A stretch of 64,000 nt of DNA, from the NCBI RefSeq assembly GCF_900101785.1, contig NZ_LT629688.1, forward strand, positions 3,100,001 through 3,164,000, written 5' to 3'. This document shows, piece after piece, positions 33,710-43,649 of the stretch. The notes beneath the pieces are model-generated. The model searched no databases, was not told the DNA's origin, and worked only from the letters and a program-made list of their open reading frames with translations. The DNA is from Auraticoccus monumenti (GTDB lineage Bacteria; Actinomycetota; Actinomycetes; Propionibacteriales; Propionibacteriaceae). Every line of letters starts with the position of its first letter. Within the stretch, counting starts at the first letter, position 1. Position numbers and translations under genes: made by a program.

Positions 33710-34032
33710 GCGTCAACACCCCCGAGGGGATCACCAACCCGCCGATCGACGAGCTCCTCACCCAGGTGGACTCGAAGTACCAGCTGGTCCTCTTCGCGGC
33801 CAAGCGGGCGCGCCAGATCAACGCCTACTACTCCCAGCTCGGTGACGGCCTGCTCGAGAGCGTCGGCCCGCTGGTCGAGACCGGCGTTCAGGAGAAGGCG
33901 CTGTCCATCGCGCTGCGCGAGGTCAACGCCGGCGTGCTCGAGCTGACCCACATCGACCCGGCCGCCGAGCCCGACGTCGAGACCGGCGAGGCCGACTTCG
34001 GCTCGTTCGACGACGACCCGACGATCGCCTGA
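33706..34032 (+). CDS. rpoZ: RNA polymerase omega subunit
   Basis: 108 aa starting with TTG, which overlaps the gmk stop as TTGA; GAGAAGG lies 7 nt upstream. Conserved core [31 protein letters not shown] and [13 protein letters not shown]. The C-terminal tail is acidic. Omega assists RNA polymerase assembly. The rare start codon plus overlap probably limits its translation relative to gmk. Confidence 0.95.
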   Translation: MSVNTPEGITNPPIDELLTQVDSKYQLVLFAAKRARQINAYYSQLGDGLLESVGPLVETGVQEKALSIALREVNAGVLELTHIDPAAEPDVETGEADFGSFDDDPTIA

Positions 34033-34042
34033 GCCACCGGTC

Positions 34043-35257
34043 GTGGCTGAGGTCGTCCTCGGCGTCGCCGGGGGCATCGCCGCCTACAAGGCCTGCAGCC
34101 TGCTGCGGCTGCTCAAGGAGTCCGGGCACGGTGTGACCGTCGTCCCGACCCCGAACGCGCTCCGCTTCGTCGGCCTGGACACCTGGCAGGCCCTCTCCGG
34201 GCGGCCGGTGTCCACCGACGTGTGGACCGGCTCCGACGTCGTCCCGCACGTCCGGCTCGGCCGGGCCGCCGACGTCGTCGTGGTCGCACCGGCCACCGCC
34301 GACCTGCTGGCCCGCGCGGCCGGCGGGCGGGCGGACGACCTGCTCACCAACGTCCTGCTCACCACCACCTCCCCGGTGCTGATGGCCCCGGCCATGCACA
34401 CCGAGATGTGGCAGCACCCGGCCACCCGCGACAACGTCGCCGTGCTGCGCCGCCGCGGGGTCGTCGTGATGGACCCGGCCTCGGGACGTCTCACCGGCGC
34501 CGACACCGGCCCGGGTCGCCTGCCCGAGCCCGAGGAGCTGCACGAGCAGGTGGACGCCCTGCTCGGGGCACCCGCTGCCGCCGCCTCCGCCGCAGCCGGC
34601 GACCTCGCGGGCCGCACGGTGGTGGTCAGCGCCGGGGGCACCCGCGAGTCCCTGGACCCGGTCCGCTTCCTCGGCAACGCCTCCTCGGGCCGGATGGGCG
34701 TGGCCCTGGCCCGGGCGGCCGCGCTCCGCGGCGCGGAGGTCCACCTGGTCGGGGCCCACCTCGACGTCCCGCCGCCCTCCTCGGTCACCGTGCACCGGGT
34801 CGGCAGCACCGCGGAGCTCGCCGAGCGCATGACCTCCCTGGCCGCCGAGGCCGACGTCCTGGTGATGGCCGCGGCGGTCGCGGACTACCGCCCGGAGAGC
34901 AGCAGCGAGCACAAGATCAAGAAGAGCGGGGACGACGGCCTGGAGCTCCGGCTGCACCAGACCGTCGACGTGCTGGCCGGCCTGAGCGCCTCCCGTCGCC
35001 CCGGCCAGGTGGTGGTCGGCTTCGCCGCCGAGACGGTCCCCGACCGCGCCGCCCGGCTCCAGGTGGGGCGGGACAAGCTGGCCCGCAAGGGCTGCGACCT
35101 CCTGGTGGTCAACGACGTCACCGCCGGGGCCGTCTTCGGCTCCCCGGTCACCGAGGTGGCCGTGCTGTCCCGTGACGGCGGAGTGGTCGAGCACTCCGGC
35201 TCCAAGGCCGCCGTGGCCCACCACGTCTGGGACGCCGTCCTCACCCAGCTGGGCTGA
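34043..35257 (+). CDS. coaBC: bifunctional CoaB/CoaC (pantothenate to phosphopantetheine)
   Basis: 404 aa. CoaC flavoprotein part: [18 protein letters not shown], the active His in [19 protein letters not shown], and the loop [12 protein letters not shown] (usually PAMN; here His replaces Asn). CoaB part from about residue 190: [35 protein letters not shown] and KIKK. Ligates cysteine to phosphopantothenate and decarboxylates the product. GTG start 10 nt after rpoZ. Confidence 0.96.
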   Translation: MAEVVLGVAGGIAAYKACSLLRLLKESGHGVTVVPTPNALRFVGLDTWQALSGRPVSTDVWTGSDVVPHVRLGRAADVVVVAPATADLLARAAGGRADDLLTNVLLTTTSPVLMAPAMHTEMWQHPATRDNVAVLRRRGVVVMDPASGRLTGADTGPGRLPEPEELHEQVDALLGAPAAAASAAAGDLAGRTVVVSAGGTRESLDPVRFLGNASSGRMGVALARAAALRGAEVHLVGAHLDVPPPSSVTVHRVGSTAELAERMTSLAAEADVLVMAAAVADYRPESSSEHKIKKSGDDGLELRLHQTVDVLAGLSASRRPGQVVVGFAAETVPDRAARLQVGRDKLARKGCDLLVVNDVTAGAVFGSPVTEVAVLSRDGGVVEHSGSKAAVAHHVWDAVLTQLG

Positions 35258-35266
35258 CCGCTCCGT

Positions 35267-35287
35267 GGACGCGCCCGGGGCGCGTCC
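35267..35287 (+). terminator. stem-loop after coaBC
   Basis: Perfect 9-bp stem GGACGCGCC (35267-35275 with 35279-35287), 3-nt loop, 10 nt after the stop. The metK -10 (TACCCT, 35300-35305) follows. Confidence 0.7.
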
Positions 35288-35299
35288 TGGGGCGCCGAC

Positions 35300-35305
35300 T
35301 ACCCT
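35300..35305 (+). promoter_or_regulatory. -10 element of metK
   Basis: TACCCT, 79 nt before the metK ATG. The leader shows no recognisable SAM riboswitch. Confidence 0.4.
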
Positions 35306-35384
35306 CGGGCGTCGAGCCGGTCACCCCGGCACCCACCCTCCGGCCACCTCCACCGAGGTCGGCCTGCCACCAGTCAGGAGCCGT

Positions 35385-36593
35385 ATGCCCACGTCCCAGG
35401 GGTCCCGCCGACTCTTCACCTCCGAGTCCGTCACCGAGGGGCACCCGGACAAGATCGCCGACCAGATCAGCGACCGGATCCTGGACGAGCTGCTCGCCGC
35501 CGACCCGGTCAGCCGGGTGGCGGTGGAGACGCTGGTCACCACGGGGCTGGTGGTGGTGGCCGGTGAGGTGACCACCGAGGGCTACGCCGACATCCGCAGC
35601 ATCGTCCGCGACACCATCCTGGGCATCGGCTACGACTCCTCCAGCAAGGGCTTCGACGGCGCCTCCTGCGGGGTGATGATCTCGCTGGGCTCCCAGTCCG
35701 CCGACATCGCCCTCGGCGTGGACAGCTCCTACGAGCAGCGCCGCGACGACGCGTCGGAGCGCTACGACCTGCAGGGCGCGGGTGACCAGGGGCTGATGTT
35801 CGGCTACGCCTGCTCCGAGACCCCCACCCTGATGCCGCTGCCGATCGACCTGGCCCACCGGCTGTCGGAGCGGCTGACCCAGGTCCGCAAGGACGGCACG
35901 ATGCCCTACCTGCGCCCGGACGGGAAGACCCAGGTCACCCTGGAGTACGTCGACGGCGTGCCGGTCCGGCTGGACTCGGTGCTGCTGTCGGCCCAGCACG
36001 CCGCCGACATCGACCTGGACGCGATGCTGGCCCCCGACATCCGCGAGCACGTGGTCGAGCCGGTGCTGGCCGCCTACGACCTCGGTCACCACGACTACGA
36101 CCTGTTCGTGAACCCGACCGGGAAGTTCGTGATCGGCGGCCCGATGGGTGACGCCGGCCTCACCGGGCGGAAGGTCATCGTCGACACCTACGGCGGCGCG
36201 GCCCGCCACGGTGGCGGCGCGTTCTCCGGCAAGGACCCCTCCAAGGTGGACCGCTCCGGGGCCTACGCGATGCGCTGGGTGGCCAAGAACGTGGTCGCCT
36301 CGGGGCTGGCCGAGCGCTGCGAGGTGCAGGTGGCCTACGCCATCGGGCGCGCGCACCCGGTCGGCTTCTACGTCGACTGCTCCGGCACCGAGAAGGTGCC
36401 GCTGGCCCAGATCGAGGAGGCGGTGCTGCAGACCTTCGACCTGCGCCCGGCCGCGATCATCGACGCCCTGGACCTGCTCCGCCCGATCTACAGCCAGACC
36501 GCCGCCTACGGTCACTTCGGCCGGGAGCTGGCCGACCTGACCTGGGAGCGGACCGACCGCGCCGACGCGCTGGCGGCCGCCGTCCGCGGCTGA
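35385..36593 (+). CDS. metK: S-adenosylmethionine synthetase
   Basis: 402 aa from ATG 35385 (CAGGAG 5-10 nt upstream). [19 protein letters not shown] at the N-terminus, [16 protein letters not shown] and the P-loop-like [16 protein letters not shown]. Forms SAM from methionine and ATP; metH in the same window closes the methionine cycle. coaBC-metK-priA is a usual actinobacterial order, here with two extra genes before priA. Confidence 0.97.
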   Translation: MPTSQGSRRLFTSESVTEGHPDKIADQISDRILDELLAADPVSRVAVETLVTTGLVVVAGEVTTEGYADIRSIVRDTILGIGYDSSSKGFDGASCGVMISLGSQSADIALGVDSSYEQRRDDASERYDLQGAGDQGLMFGYACSETPTLMPLPIDLAHRLSERLTQVRKDGTMPYLRPDGKTQVTLEYVDGVPVRLDSVLLSAQHAADIDLDAMLAPDIREHVVEPVLAAYDLGHHDYDLFVNPTGKFVIGGPMGDAGLTGRKVIVDTYGGAARHGGGAFSGKDPSKVDRSGAYAMRWVAKNVVASGLAERCEVQVAYAIGRAHPVGFYVDCSGTEKVPLAQIEEAVLQTFDLRPAAIIDALDLLRPIYSQTAAYGHFGRELADLTWERTDRADALAAAVRG

Positions 36594-36646
36594 ACCGCCC
36601 GGGCGGGGACTGAGCGGGGACGACCCCTGAGGGCACCTGCGCGAAG

Positions 36647-36665
36647 CCCGGCGTGTCGCGCCGGG
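36647..36665 (+). terminator. stem-loop after metK
   Basis: 7-bp stem CCCGGCG/CGCCGGG with 5-nt loop, 53 nt past the metK stop. Confidence 0.5.
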
Positions 36666-36758
36666 TGGGGTCCTTCACCTGCGCAGGCGCAGGGTGCATG
36701 ATCGACCGCACCGGGGCCGTCCGCGCCCGGGGTTCGACCACCCCCTGCGAGGAGCCCG

Positions 36759-38171
36759 ATGACCGCAGCACCCACCGAAGCCAGCGAGTCCGACAGCGAG
36801 CTCAAGCGCAGCATCACCGGGCGCCTGCTGTTCTTCTACGTCCTGGGCGACGTCCTCGGCTCGGGCATCTACGTCCTGATCGGCTCGGTCGCCGCCGCGG
36901 TGGGCGGGGCCTTCTGGCTGGCCTTCGCCGCCGGCGTCACCGTGGCGACCATCACCGGCATGGCCTACGCCGAGCTGGTCACCAAGTACCCGCAGGCGGC
37001 CGGCGCCTCGCTCTACGTGCACCGCGCCTTCCGGAACCCGCTGCTGACGTTCCTGATCACCATCTGCATGCTGTCGGCCAGCTTCGCCGCCGCCGGTTCG
37101 CTCTCCACCGGGTTCGCCCGCTACTTCTCCCAGGTGCTCGAGCTGCCGCCGCCGCTGCTGGTCGCCCTGGTGTTCCTGCTGCTGCTCTGCCTGGTCAACT
37201 TCATCGGCATCACCGAGTCGGTGGTGGCCAACCTGATCATGACCATCGTCGAGGTGGCCGGGCTGGCCATCGTGCTGCTGGTCGGGATCATCCACGTGGC
37301 CAGCGGGGACGCCGACTTCGGCGTGCTCACCGAGTTCACCGCCGAGGGCAACCCGATCTTCGCCGTGGTCGCCGGGGTGGCCCTGGCCTTCTTCGCGATG
37401 ACCGGGTTCGAGAACGCCGCCAACGTCGCCGAGGAGACGGTGAACCCCGCGGTCACCTTCCCCCGAGCGCTGATCGGCGGCATGGTCGCTGCCGGTGTGA
37501 TCTACGTGCTGGTGGCCATGACCGCCGCCCTGGTGGTGCCCATGGACGTGCTGGGGACCTCCGACGCCGCCCTGCTGGAGGTCGTGCGGACGGGGATCCT
37601 GCCGGTGCCGGTCGGGGCGATGATCATCCTCTTCGCGATCATCGCCATGATCGCGATCACCAACACCACCCTGGTGGCCGTGGTCACCCAGTCCCGGATC
37701 CTCTACGGGATGGCCCGCGAGGGCGTCGTGCCCCGCATCTTCGCCCGGCTGCACCACGTCCGCCGCAGCCCGTGGGTCGGCCTGATCTTCGCCGGCGTGG
37801 TGGTGAGCGCGCTGCTGGTCGTCGGCCAGGTCGTGCGCAGCATCGACCCCGAGCTGGACCTGGTGGACCGGCTGGCCACCGTGACGGTGGTGTTCCTGCT
37901 CTTCATCTACGCGCTGGTCATCATCTCCGCGCTGAAGATGCGCGGTCACGACGAGACCGACCAGACCTACCGGGCCCCGACGGTGGCGCTGTACATCGGC
38001 ATCCTGGGCAACGCCCTGCTGCTGGTCTACGTGGTGGTCACCGACCCGGCCTCGCTGATCTGGGTCGGCGGTCTGCTGGCCCTGGGGCTCCTGCTGTACC
38101 TGGTCGCGCGGTTCACCTCGCGCGGGCAGGGCGACCCGCTCAAGAACTACGACGCCGACCAGGAGGCCTGA
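36759..38171 (+). CDS. APC-family amino acid permease
   Basis: 470 aa with about 12 hydrophobic helices. The first has the unwound motif LGDVLGSGIYVLIGSVAA; AYAELVTKYPQAAGASLYVH and FFAMTGFENAANVAEETVNP are typical APC signatures. Substrate unknown. It sits between metK and priA and is followed after one base by a universal-stress protein, a common pairing in which the UspA domain modulates the carrier. Confidence 0.92.
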   Translation: MTAAPTEASESDSELKRSITGRLLFFYVLGDVLGSGIYVLIGSVAAAVGGAFWLAFAAGVTVATITGMAYAELVTKYPQAAGASLYVHRAFRNPLLTFLITICMLSASFAAAGSLSTGFARYFSQVLELPPPLLVALVFLLLLCLVNFIGITESVVANLIMTIVEVAGLAIVLLVGIIHVASGDADFGVLTEFTAEGNPIFAVVAGVALAFFAMTGFENAANVAEETVNPAVTFPRALIGGMVAAGVIYVLVAMTAALVVPMDVLGTSDAALLEVVRTGILPVPVGAMIILFAIIAMIAITNTTLVAVVTQSRILYGMAREGVVPRIFARLHHVRRSPWVGLIFAGVVVSALLVVGQVVRSIDPELDLVDRLATVTVVFLLFIYALVIISALKMRGHDETDQTYRAPTVALYIGILGNALLLVYVVVTDPASLIWVGGLLALGLLLYLVARFTSRGQGDPLKNYDADQEA

Positions 38172-38172
38172 G

Positions 38173-38640
38173 ATGCACGTCATCGTCGCCACCGACGGAT
38201 CCCGCCAGTCCCTGGCCGCGGCCAAGGAGCTCAAGCGGTTCGCCGACCCGACCCGGATCGACGACATCACCGTCGTCGCCGTGGTCAGCCCGCTCGCCGC
38301 GGTCTCCTTCTCCAACGACCTCGGCGGACCGCTGAGGGAGAAGGCCAAGGTCGAGGGGTCGCCGCTCAATTTCCGGCAGGAGGCCCAGGACGCCACCACC
38401 GTGGTGATGGAGGAGTTCAAGGGCTGGGGACCCAAGGTGCACCGGCGGATCCGCAGCGGGTCCTCGGCCAGCGAGATCACCAAGCTGGCCGCCGAGCTGC
38501 CCGCGGACCTGATCGTGCTGGCCGCCGGCGGTCGGGGGCTCAGCGAGACCATCCTGCTGGGCAGCACCGCGACCCGGGTGCAGCACTCCGCGCCCTGCCC
38601 GGTCCTGGTGGCTCGGCCGCGGCGGGTGAAGAAGGCCTGA
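38173..38640 (+). CDS. universal stress protein (UspA family)
   Basis: 155 aa, one Usp domain. HVIVATDGSRQSLAAAKEL at the N-terminus and the nucleotide-binding GRGLSETILLGSTATRVQHS near the end (G-xx-G-x9-G[ST]) indicate an ATP-binding member. One base separates it from the permease gene, so the two are surely co-transcribed and the protein may regulate transport. Confidence 0.9.
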   Translation: MHVIVATDGSRQSLAAAKELKRFADPTRIDDITVVAVVSPLAAVSFSNDLGGPLREKAKVEGSPLNFRQEAQDATTVVMEEFKGWGPKVHRRIRSGSSASEITKLAAELPADLIVLAAGGRGLSETILLGSTATRVQHSAPCPVLVARPRRVKKA

Positions 38641-38675
38641 GCCCGACGGCTCACCGGGTTGTCGGGGGCGGGCCC

Positions 38676-38681
38676 TAGCAT
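38676..38681 (+). promoter_or_regulatory. -10 element of priA (leaderless)
   Basis: TAGCAT with exactly 7 nt to GTG 38689; no Shine-Dalgarno in between. Confidence 0.6.
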
Positions 38682-38688
38682 CGGGCCC

Positions 38689-40788
38689 GTGCCCGACCAG
38701 ACCGCCCTGCTCGCCGGCCCGCCGGTCGACGTGGCCCGGGTCGCGGTCGACGTCGCGCTGCCGCACCTGGACCGGCCCTTCGACTACGCGGTGCCGGCGG
38801 CGATGGCCGAGCGCGCGGTGCCCGGGGCGCGGGTGCGGGTCCGTTTCGCGGGGCGGCTGCGGGACGGGTTCGTGCTGGAGCGCACCGACCACACCGACGC
38901 CGGACGCACCCTGGCACCCCTGCACGCGGTGCTCTCGGACGAGCCGGTGCTCTCACCGGAGGTGGCCCGGCTGGTGCGGGCCGTGGCCGACCACTGCGCG
39001 GGCACCTTCTCCGACGTGGTCCGACTGGCCGTGCCACCCCGCCACGCCGCCACCGAGAAGGCGGCACCGCGGGAGCGCACACCGCTGCCGCTGGACGGCT
39101 GGACGCCCGCCGGGTCGCCCCTGGGGCTCTACCCGTGGGGCAGCGAGTGGTTGGAGGCCCTGGCCCGCGGGGACGCGCCGCGGGCCTTCTGGCAGGTGGC
39201 CCCGACCGCGTCGCCGACCGGGGACTGGGCGCAGGGGTTCGCCGACGCGGCCGCCGCCACCGCCGCCTCCGGTCGGGGTTCGGTGCTGGTGGTGCCCGAC
39301 ACCCACGACCTGGACCGGCTGGAGGCCCGGTGCCGGGAGGTGCTGGGTCCGGACGGGTTCGTCCGGCTCACCGCCGACCTCGGGCCGGCGGCCCGCTACC
39401 GGGCGTTCCTCGCCGTCTCCCGCGGGCAGGTGAAGGTGGTCATCGGCACCCGGGCGGCCTCCTTCGCCCCGGTGCACGAGCTGGGGCTGGTGGCGATCTG
39501 GGACGACGGCGACGACCTGCACGCCGAGCCGCGCGCGCCGTACCCGCACGCGCGCGACGTGCTGGCCCTGCGGGCGGTCCCGGCCGGTGGGGCGACGTCG
39601 CGGGCCGCGGTGCTGGTGGCCAGCCACGCCCGGAGCGCGGAGGTGCAGTCCTGGCTGGAGGAGCAGTGGTTGCTGCCGGTGGCGCTGGCCTCGCGGGAGC
39701 AGCGCCGCAGCAGCGCGGCGGTCAAGGTGGCGGTGGACAACGAGCGGGCGCTGGAGCGCGACCCGCACGCCGCGGCCGCCCGGCTGCCGCACGAGGTGTT
39801 CACCGCGGTCCGGGCGGGCCTGGCCCGCGGGCCGGTGCTGGTGCAGGTGCCCAGGACCGGTCACCAGCGTGGGCTGGTCTGCCAGCAGTGCCGTTCCCGG
39901 GCCTCCTGCGTGCACTGCCACGGCCCGCTGGAGTCCAAGGGTCCAGGCCGCGACGCCGTGGTGGGGTGCCGCTGGTGCGGGCGGCTGCAGACCGACTGGC
40001 GCTGCGCGGAGTGCGGGGCGGGGCAGTGGCGGGCCGTGGTGGTCGGGGCGTCGCGGACCGCGCACGAGCTCGGCCGCGCCTTCCCGCAGACCCCGGTCCG
40101 CTCGGTCACCGGGGGACAGGAGCGCGGGGTGGTGCCCGACCAGCCCGGGCTGGTGGTGGCCACCCCCGGTGCGGAGCCGCGGGCCGAGCACGGCTACGCC
40201 GCCGCGGTGCTGCTGGACGCCCCGCTGCTGCTGGCCCGACCCGACCTGCGGGCCGCGGAGGAGGCGCTGCGTCGCTGGCTGAACGCCACCGCCGCGGTGC
40301 GCCCGGGTGAGGAGGGCGGCTCGGTGGTGGTGGTCGGCCCCAGCACCGCCCGGTCGGTGCAGGCCCTGGTGCGGCTGGACCCGGCCGGGTTCGCCGAGCG
40401 CGAGCTGGCCGAGCGTGCCGAGACCCGGCTGATGCCGGCCTGGCGGATGGTGACGGTCGAGGGCGGCCCTGCGGCGCTGGAGGAGCTGCGCGTGGCCATG
40501 GCGCTGCCGACGTCTCGGGTGGGTCTGGGTGCGGACCCCGGAGGCCCTGAGCCCGTCGACGCAGCGCCGCCGGAGGACCCGCTGACCGAGGTGGAGGTGC
40601 TCGGCCCGGTCGAGCTGGAGGGGACCGAGAGCCCCGACGAGCCCGCCCTGCACCGGCTGGTGCTGCGCTGCCCACCGCGGTCGGGCCCGGCGCTGGTCCG
40701 GGCGGTGAAGCAGGCGGTGTCGGTCCGCAGCGCGCGGAAGTCCGAGGGCGCGCTGCGGGTCCGGGTGGACCCGGTCGCCTTCGGCTGA
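38689..40788 (+). CDS. priA: primosomal protein N' (PriA), helicase-defective actinobacterial type
   Basis: 699 aa from GTG 38689. The N-terminal DNA-binding domain has ALPHLDRPFDYAVPA and GARVRVRFAGRLRDGFVLE. The zinc-binding module is intact, with paired Cys motifs (CQQCRSRASCVHC and CRWCGRLQTDWRCAEC). The Walker A loop of active PriA is missing, and the DEAH-box place reads IWDDGDD. As in mycobacteria, it probably loads the replisome without unwinding. Start supported by the leaderless -10. Confidence 0.92.
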   Translation: MPDQTALLAGPPVDVARVAVDVALPHLDRPFDYAVPAAMAERAVPGARVRVRFAGRLRDGFVLERTDHTDAGRTLAPLHAVLSDEPVLSPEVARLVRAVADHCAGTFSDVVRLAVPPRHAATEKAAPRERTPLPLDGWTPAGSPLGLYPWGSEWLEALARGDAPRAFWQVAPTASPTGDWAQGFADAAAATAASGRGSVLVVPDTHDLDRLEARCREVLGPDGFVRLTADLGPAARYRAFLAVSRGQVKVVIGTRAASFAPVHELGLVAIWDDGDDLHAEPRAPYPHARDVLALRAVPAGGATSRAAVLVASHARSAEVQSWLEEQWLLPVALASREQRRSSAAVKVAVDNERALERDPHAAAARLPHEVFTAVRAGLARGPVLVQVPRTGHQRGLVCQQCRSRASCVHCHGPLESKGPGRDAVVGCRWCGRLQTDWRCAECGAGQWRAVVVGASRTAHELGRAFPQTPVRSVTGGQERGVVPDQPGLVVATPGAEPRAEHGYAAAVLLDAPLLLARPDLRAAEEALRRWLNATAAVRPGEEGGSVVVVGPSTARSVQALVRLDPAGFAERELAERAETRLMPAWRMVTVEGGPAALEELRVAMALPTSRVGLGADPGGPEPVDAAPPEDPLTEVEVLGPVELEGTESPDEPALHRLVLRCPPRSGPALVRAVKQAVSVRSARKSEGALRVRVDPVAFG

Positions 40789-40808
40789 GCCGGGGGGCCC
40801 GTCACCAC

Positions 40809-40814
40809 TAGACT
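40809..40814 (+). promoter_or_regulatory. -10 element of fmt-rsmB (leaderless)
   Basis: TAGACT with 7 nt to GTG 40822. Confidence 0.6.
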
Positions 40815-40821
40815 CCGGCGC

Positions 40822-41748
40822 GTGCGCCTGGTCTTTGCCGGCACCCCCGACGTGGCGGTGCCCTCCCTCGATGCCCTGCTCGCCTCCTCCCACGAGGTGG
40901 TGGCGGTGGTCACGCGACCCGACGCGCCCGCGGGACGGGGCAAGCGCCTGACCGCCAGCCCGGTGGGGCTGCGGGCCGAGGAGGCCGGCATCCCGGTGCT
41001 CAAGCCGGAGCACCCCCGCGACGAGGACTTCGTGACGGCGCTGACCGAGCTGGCCCCGGACTGCTGCCCGGTGGTCGCCTACGGCGCGCTGGTGCCGCAG
41101 CGGGTGCTGGACGTCCCCGCGCACGGCTGGGTCAATCTGCACTTCTCGCTGCTGCCCGCCTGGCGTGGCGCCGCGCCGGTCCAGCACGCGGTGCTCGCCG
41201 GTGACGAGGTCACCGGGGCCAGCACCTTCCGGCTGGTCCGCGAGATGGACGCCGGCCCGGTCTTCGGCACCGTCACCGACACCATCGCCCCCACCGACAC
41301 CTCCGGGGACCTGCTGCAGCGGCTCTCGCTCAGCGGTGCGGAGCTGCTGGTGCGCACCCTGGACGAGATCGAGGCGGGGACCGCGACCCCGGTCGAGCAG
41401 CCGACCGAAGGGGTCACCCTGGCGCCCAAGATCACCGTGGCCGACGCCCAGATCTCCTGGGACCGCCCGGCGGAGGAGATCGACCGTCTCGTCCGCGGCT
41501 GCCAGCCCGCCCCCGGCGCGTGGACCACCTTCCGCGGCGAGCGCTTCAAGGTCGTCTCGGCCGCGCTGAGCGAGGAGTCGCTGGCCCCCGGCCGCATCGA
41601 GGGGGGCCGCAAAAGCGTGCTGGTCGGCACCGGCACCACCGCCCTGCAGCTCGGCCTGGTGCAGCCGCCGGGCAAGAAGGCCATGGCGGCGGCGGACTGG
41701 AGCCGCGGCGTCCAGCTCGACGCCGACGAGGGGCTGGGGGCCGGGTGA
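40822..41748 (+). CDS. fmt: methionyl-tRNA formyltransferase
   Basis: 308 aa. [30 protein letters not shown] and the formyl-folate site [17 protein letters not shown] near residues 105-121; C-terminal tRNA-binding domain from about residue 205. Formylates initiator Met-tRNA. GTG start set by the leaderless promoter. GTGA overlap with rsmB. Confidence 0.97.
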
Positions 41749-43169
41749 GCGCCCCGGGGGACGCGGCACGCCCTCGGCGGAGCTCCGCACCACGAGGAGG
41801 CTCCACCGGCCGCGGAGGGCCCCGAGGTGGCGAGTCGCCGCGCCGGCCCACGGTGGACGCCGCCCGTCGGGTGGCCTACGACGCCCTGCGCGCGGTCCAC
41901 GCCGACGACGCCTACGCCAACCTGGTGCTGCCGGAGATGCTGTCCCGCCGGCACGTCCGCGGGGTGGACGCGGCGTTCGCCACCGAGCTGCTGCACGGCA
42001 CCTGCCGGGCCGAGGGCACCTACGACCGCATCATCGAGGCCGCCGCCGGACGATCGCTGAGCAGCCTCCAGCCAGCGGTGGTCGACGTGCTCCGGCTCGG
42101 GACCCACCAGCTGCTCCAGATGGACGTCCCGGCCCACGCCGCGGTCGCCACCTCGGTGGAGCTGGGACGTGCGGCGATCGGCGAGCGGGTGTCCGGGGTG
42201 CTCAACGCCGTGCTCCGCAAGGTCGGCGCGAAGGACTGGGACGGCTGGCTCGAGCAGCTGGGTACGGGCCTGGCCCCGGACGAGCGTCTGGCCCTGACCA
42301 CCGCGCACCCGCTCTGGGTCGTGCACGCCTTCACCGAGCTGCTGGGCGACGAGGCACCAGAGGCGCTGGCCGCCGACAACGCCGCGCCCCGGACCAGCCT
42401 GGTCTCACGACCCGGGCTGGGCACCGAGGACGAGCTGCGCGCCGCCGGGGCGGAGCCCACCGGCCTCTCCCCGTACGGCTGGCGCTGGACCGGCAACCCC
42501 GGCGACCTGGCCGCGGTCCGTGACGGCCGGGCCGGCGTCCAGGACGAGGGATCGCAGCTGGTCGCCGCCGCCCTGGCCCGCGTCGACGCGCCCGCCGGAC
42601 CGTGGCTGGACCTCTGCGCCGGACCGGGCGGCAAGTCCGCCCTGCTGGGTGCGCTGGCCGCGGAGCAGGGGAGTCACCTGGTGGCCTCCGAGCTCCAGCC
42701 GCACCGGTCCCGGCTGGTCCGCCAGGCCGTCCGCGCGCTGCCCGAGCCGGTGACGGTGCTGACCGCCGACGGCACCCGCCCGGCGTGGCAGCCCGGGTCC
42801 TTCGCCCGTGTCCTGGTCGACGCCCCCTGCACCGGGCTGGGTGCGCTGCGCCGTCGTCCCGAGGCGCGCTGGCGACGCCGCGCTGAGGACGTCGAGGAGC
42901 TGCACGGTCTGCAGCAGGCACTGCTCCGGAACGCCCTGGACAGCACCGCCCCCGGTGGGGTGACCGCCTACGTCACGTGCTCCCCGCACCGCCGGGAGAC
43001 CCTCGACGTGGTGGCCGAGGTGCTGGCCGGGCGCGACGACGTCACGGTGGTGCCCGCTGCCGGGCTGCTCCCCGAGGTCCGCGACGCCGCCCTGGGCGAC
43101 TACGCCCAGCTGTGGCCGCACCGGCACGGCACCGACGCGATGTTCCTCGCCCTGCTGCGCCGCTCCTGA
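41745..43169 (+). CDS. rsmB: 16S rRNA (cytosine-967-C5)-methyltransferase
   Basis: 474 aa from GTG 41745. A basic, Gly/Arg-rich tail of about 35 residues is followed by a NusB-like RNA-binding domain ([26 protein letters not shown]). The methyltransferase domain has SAM loop [13 protein letters not shown] and two catalytic cysteines, in [18 protein letters not shown] (about residue 362) and AYVTCSPH. Normally followed by rpe in actinomycetes; here 9.6 kb of other DNA lies between. Confidence 0.95.
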
Positions 43170-43212
43170 CGTCGACGCCGATCGGTCCGGGTGGTGGCCT
43201 GGGTAGGACCGT

Positions 43213-43505
43213 CTAGATCCCGCCGTCGCGCTCGGCCTGCTCGGCCCTGGCTCGGTCGTACACGGAGTCGGGCACATCAGGAGCACCCTGCTCGATGTCG
43301 TCGAGGACCCCCACCAGTGCCTGCAGCTCTGCCAGGAGGTCGGAGGTGGAGGAGCTCGCCGGGTCCTCCGTCTTCAGCAGCAGGACATCCAGGCGCCTCT
43401 TCGCCATGGCGTACCTGGCTCCGGCGGAACGGTGTGCGTCTGCGCGGCTCGCGAAGCTGAAGAAGGTCTGCAACGCCGACAGGACAGCAACCGCCACCGA
43501 GACTA
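43213..43505 (-). pseudogene. SLATT-type two-TM protein, C-terminal half of a split gene
   Basis: Read on the minus strand, this part encodes the second membrane helix (SVAVAVLSALQTFFSF), the family-typical ASRADAHRSAGARYAMAKRR and an acidic tail, about 95 residues. The matching N-terminal half is at 50776-51030. At 43501-43505 the sequence GACTA equals 50776-50780, and fusing the halves there keeps the frame. An ORF with a GTG at 43521 exists but lacks the first membrane helix, so the product is unlikely to work. SLATT proteins are pore-forming effector candidates in nucleotide-signalled immunity. Confidence 0.7.
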
Positions 43506-43636
43506 AGTCTGGTCGATCCACGGCGGAACTCTTTCTCAGCGGCCCAGCTTGGCGAGAGCTGATGATCGGCTACCCCGCAGCCGCGAGATTGGATTCTTCC
43601 TTCCCACCCAGCTCCTCCGACACTGCTCGACACACC

Positions 43637-43642
43637 TACGCT
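43637..43642 (+). promoter_or_regulatory. -10 element of the DUF4145 gene (leaderless)
   Basis: TACGCT with 7 nt to ATG 43650; this spacing decides the start over GTG 43644. Confidence 0.5.
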
Positions 43643-43649
43643 GGTGATC

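Noticed and set aside
35258-35384. SAM riboswitch before metK
   Set aside because: Only a terminator hairpin and a -10 are visible; no SAM-I/II/IV-like paired core.
38953-41793. 946-codon minus-strand frame across priA and fmt
   Set aside because: Shadow of two well-supported genes with leaderless promoters.
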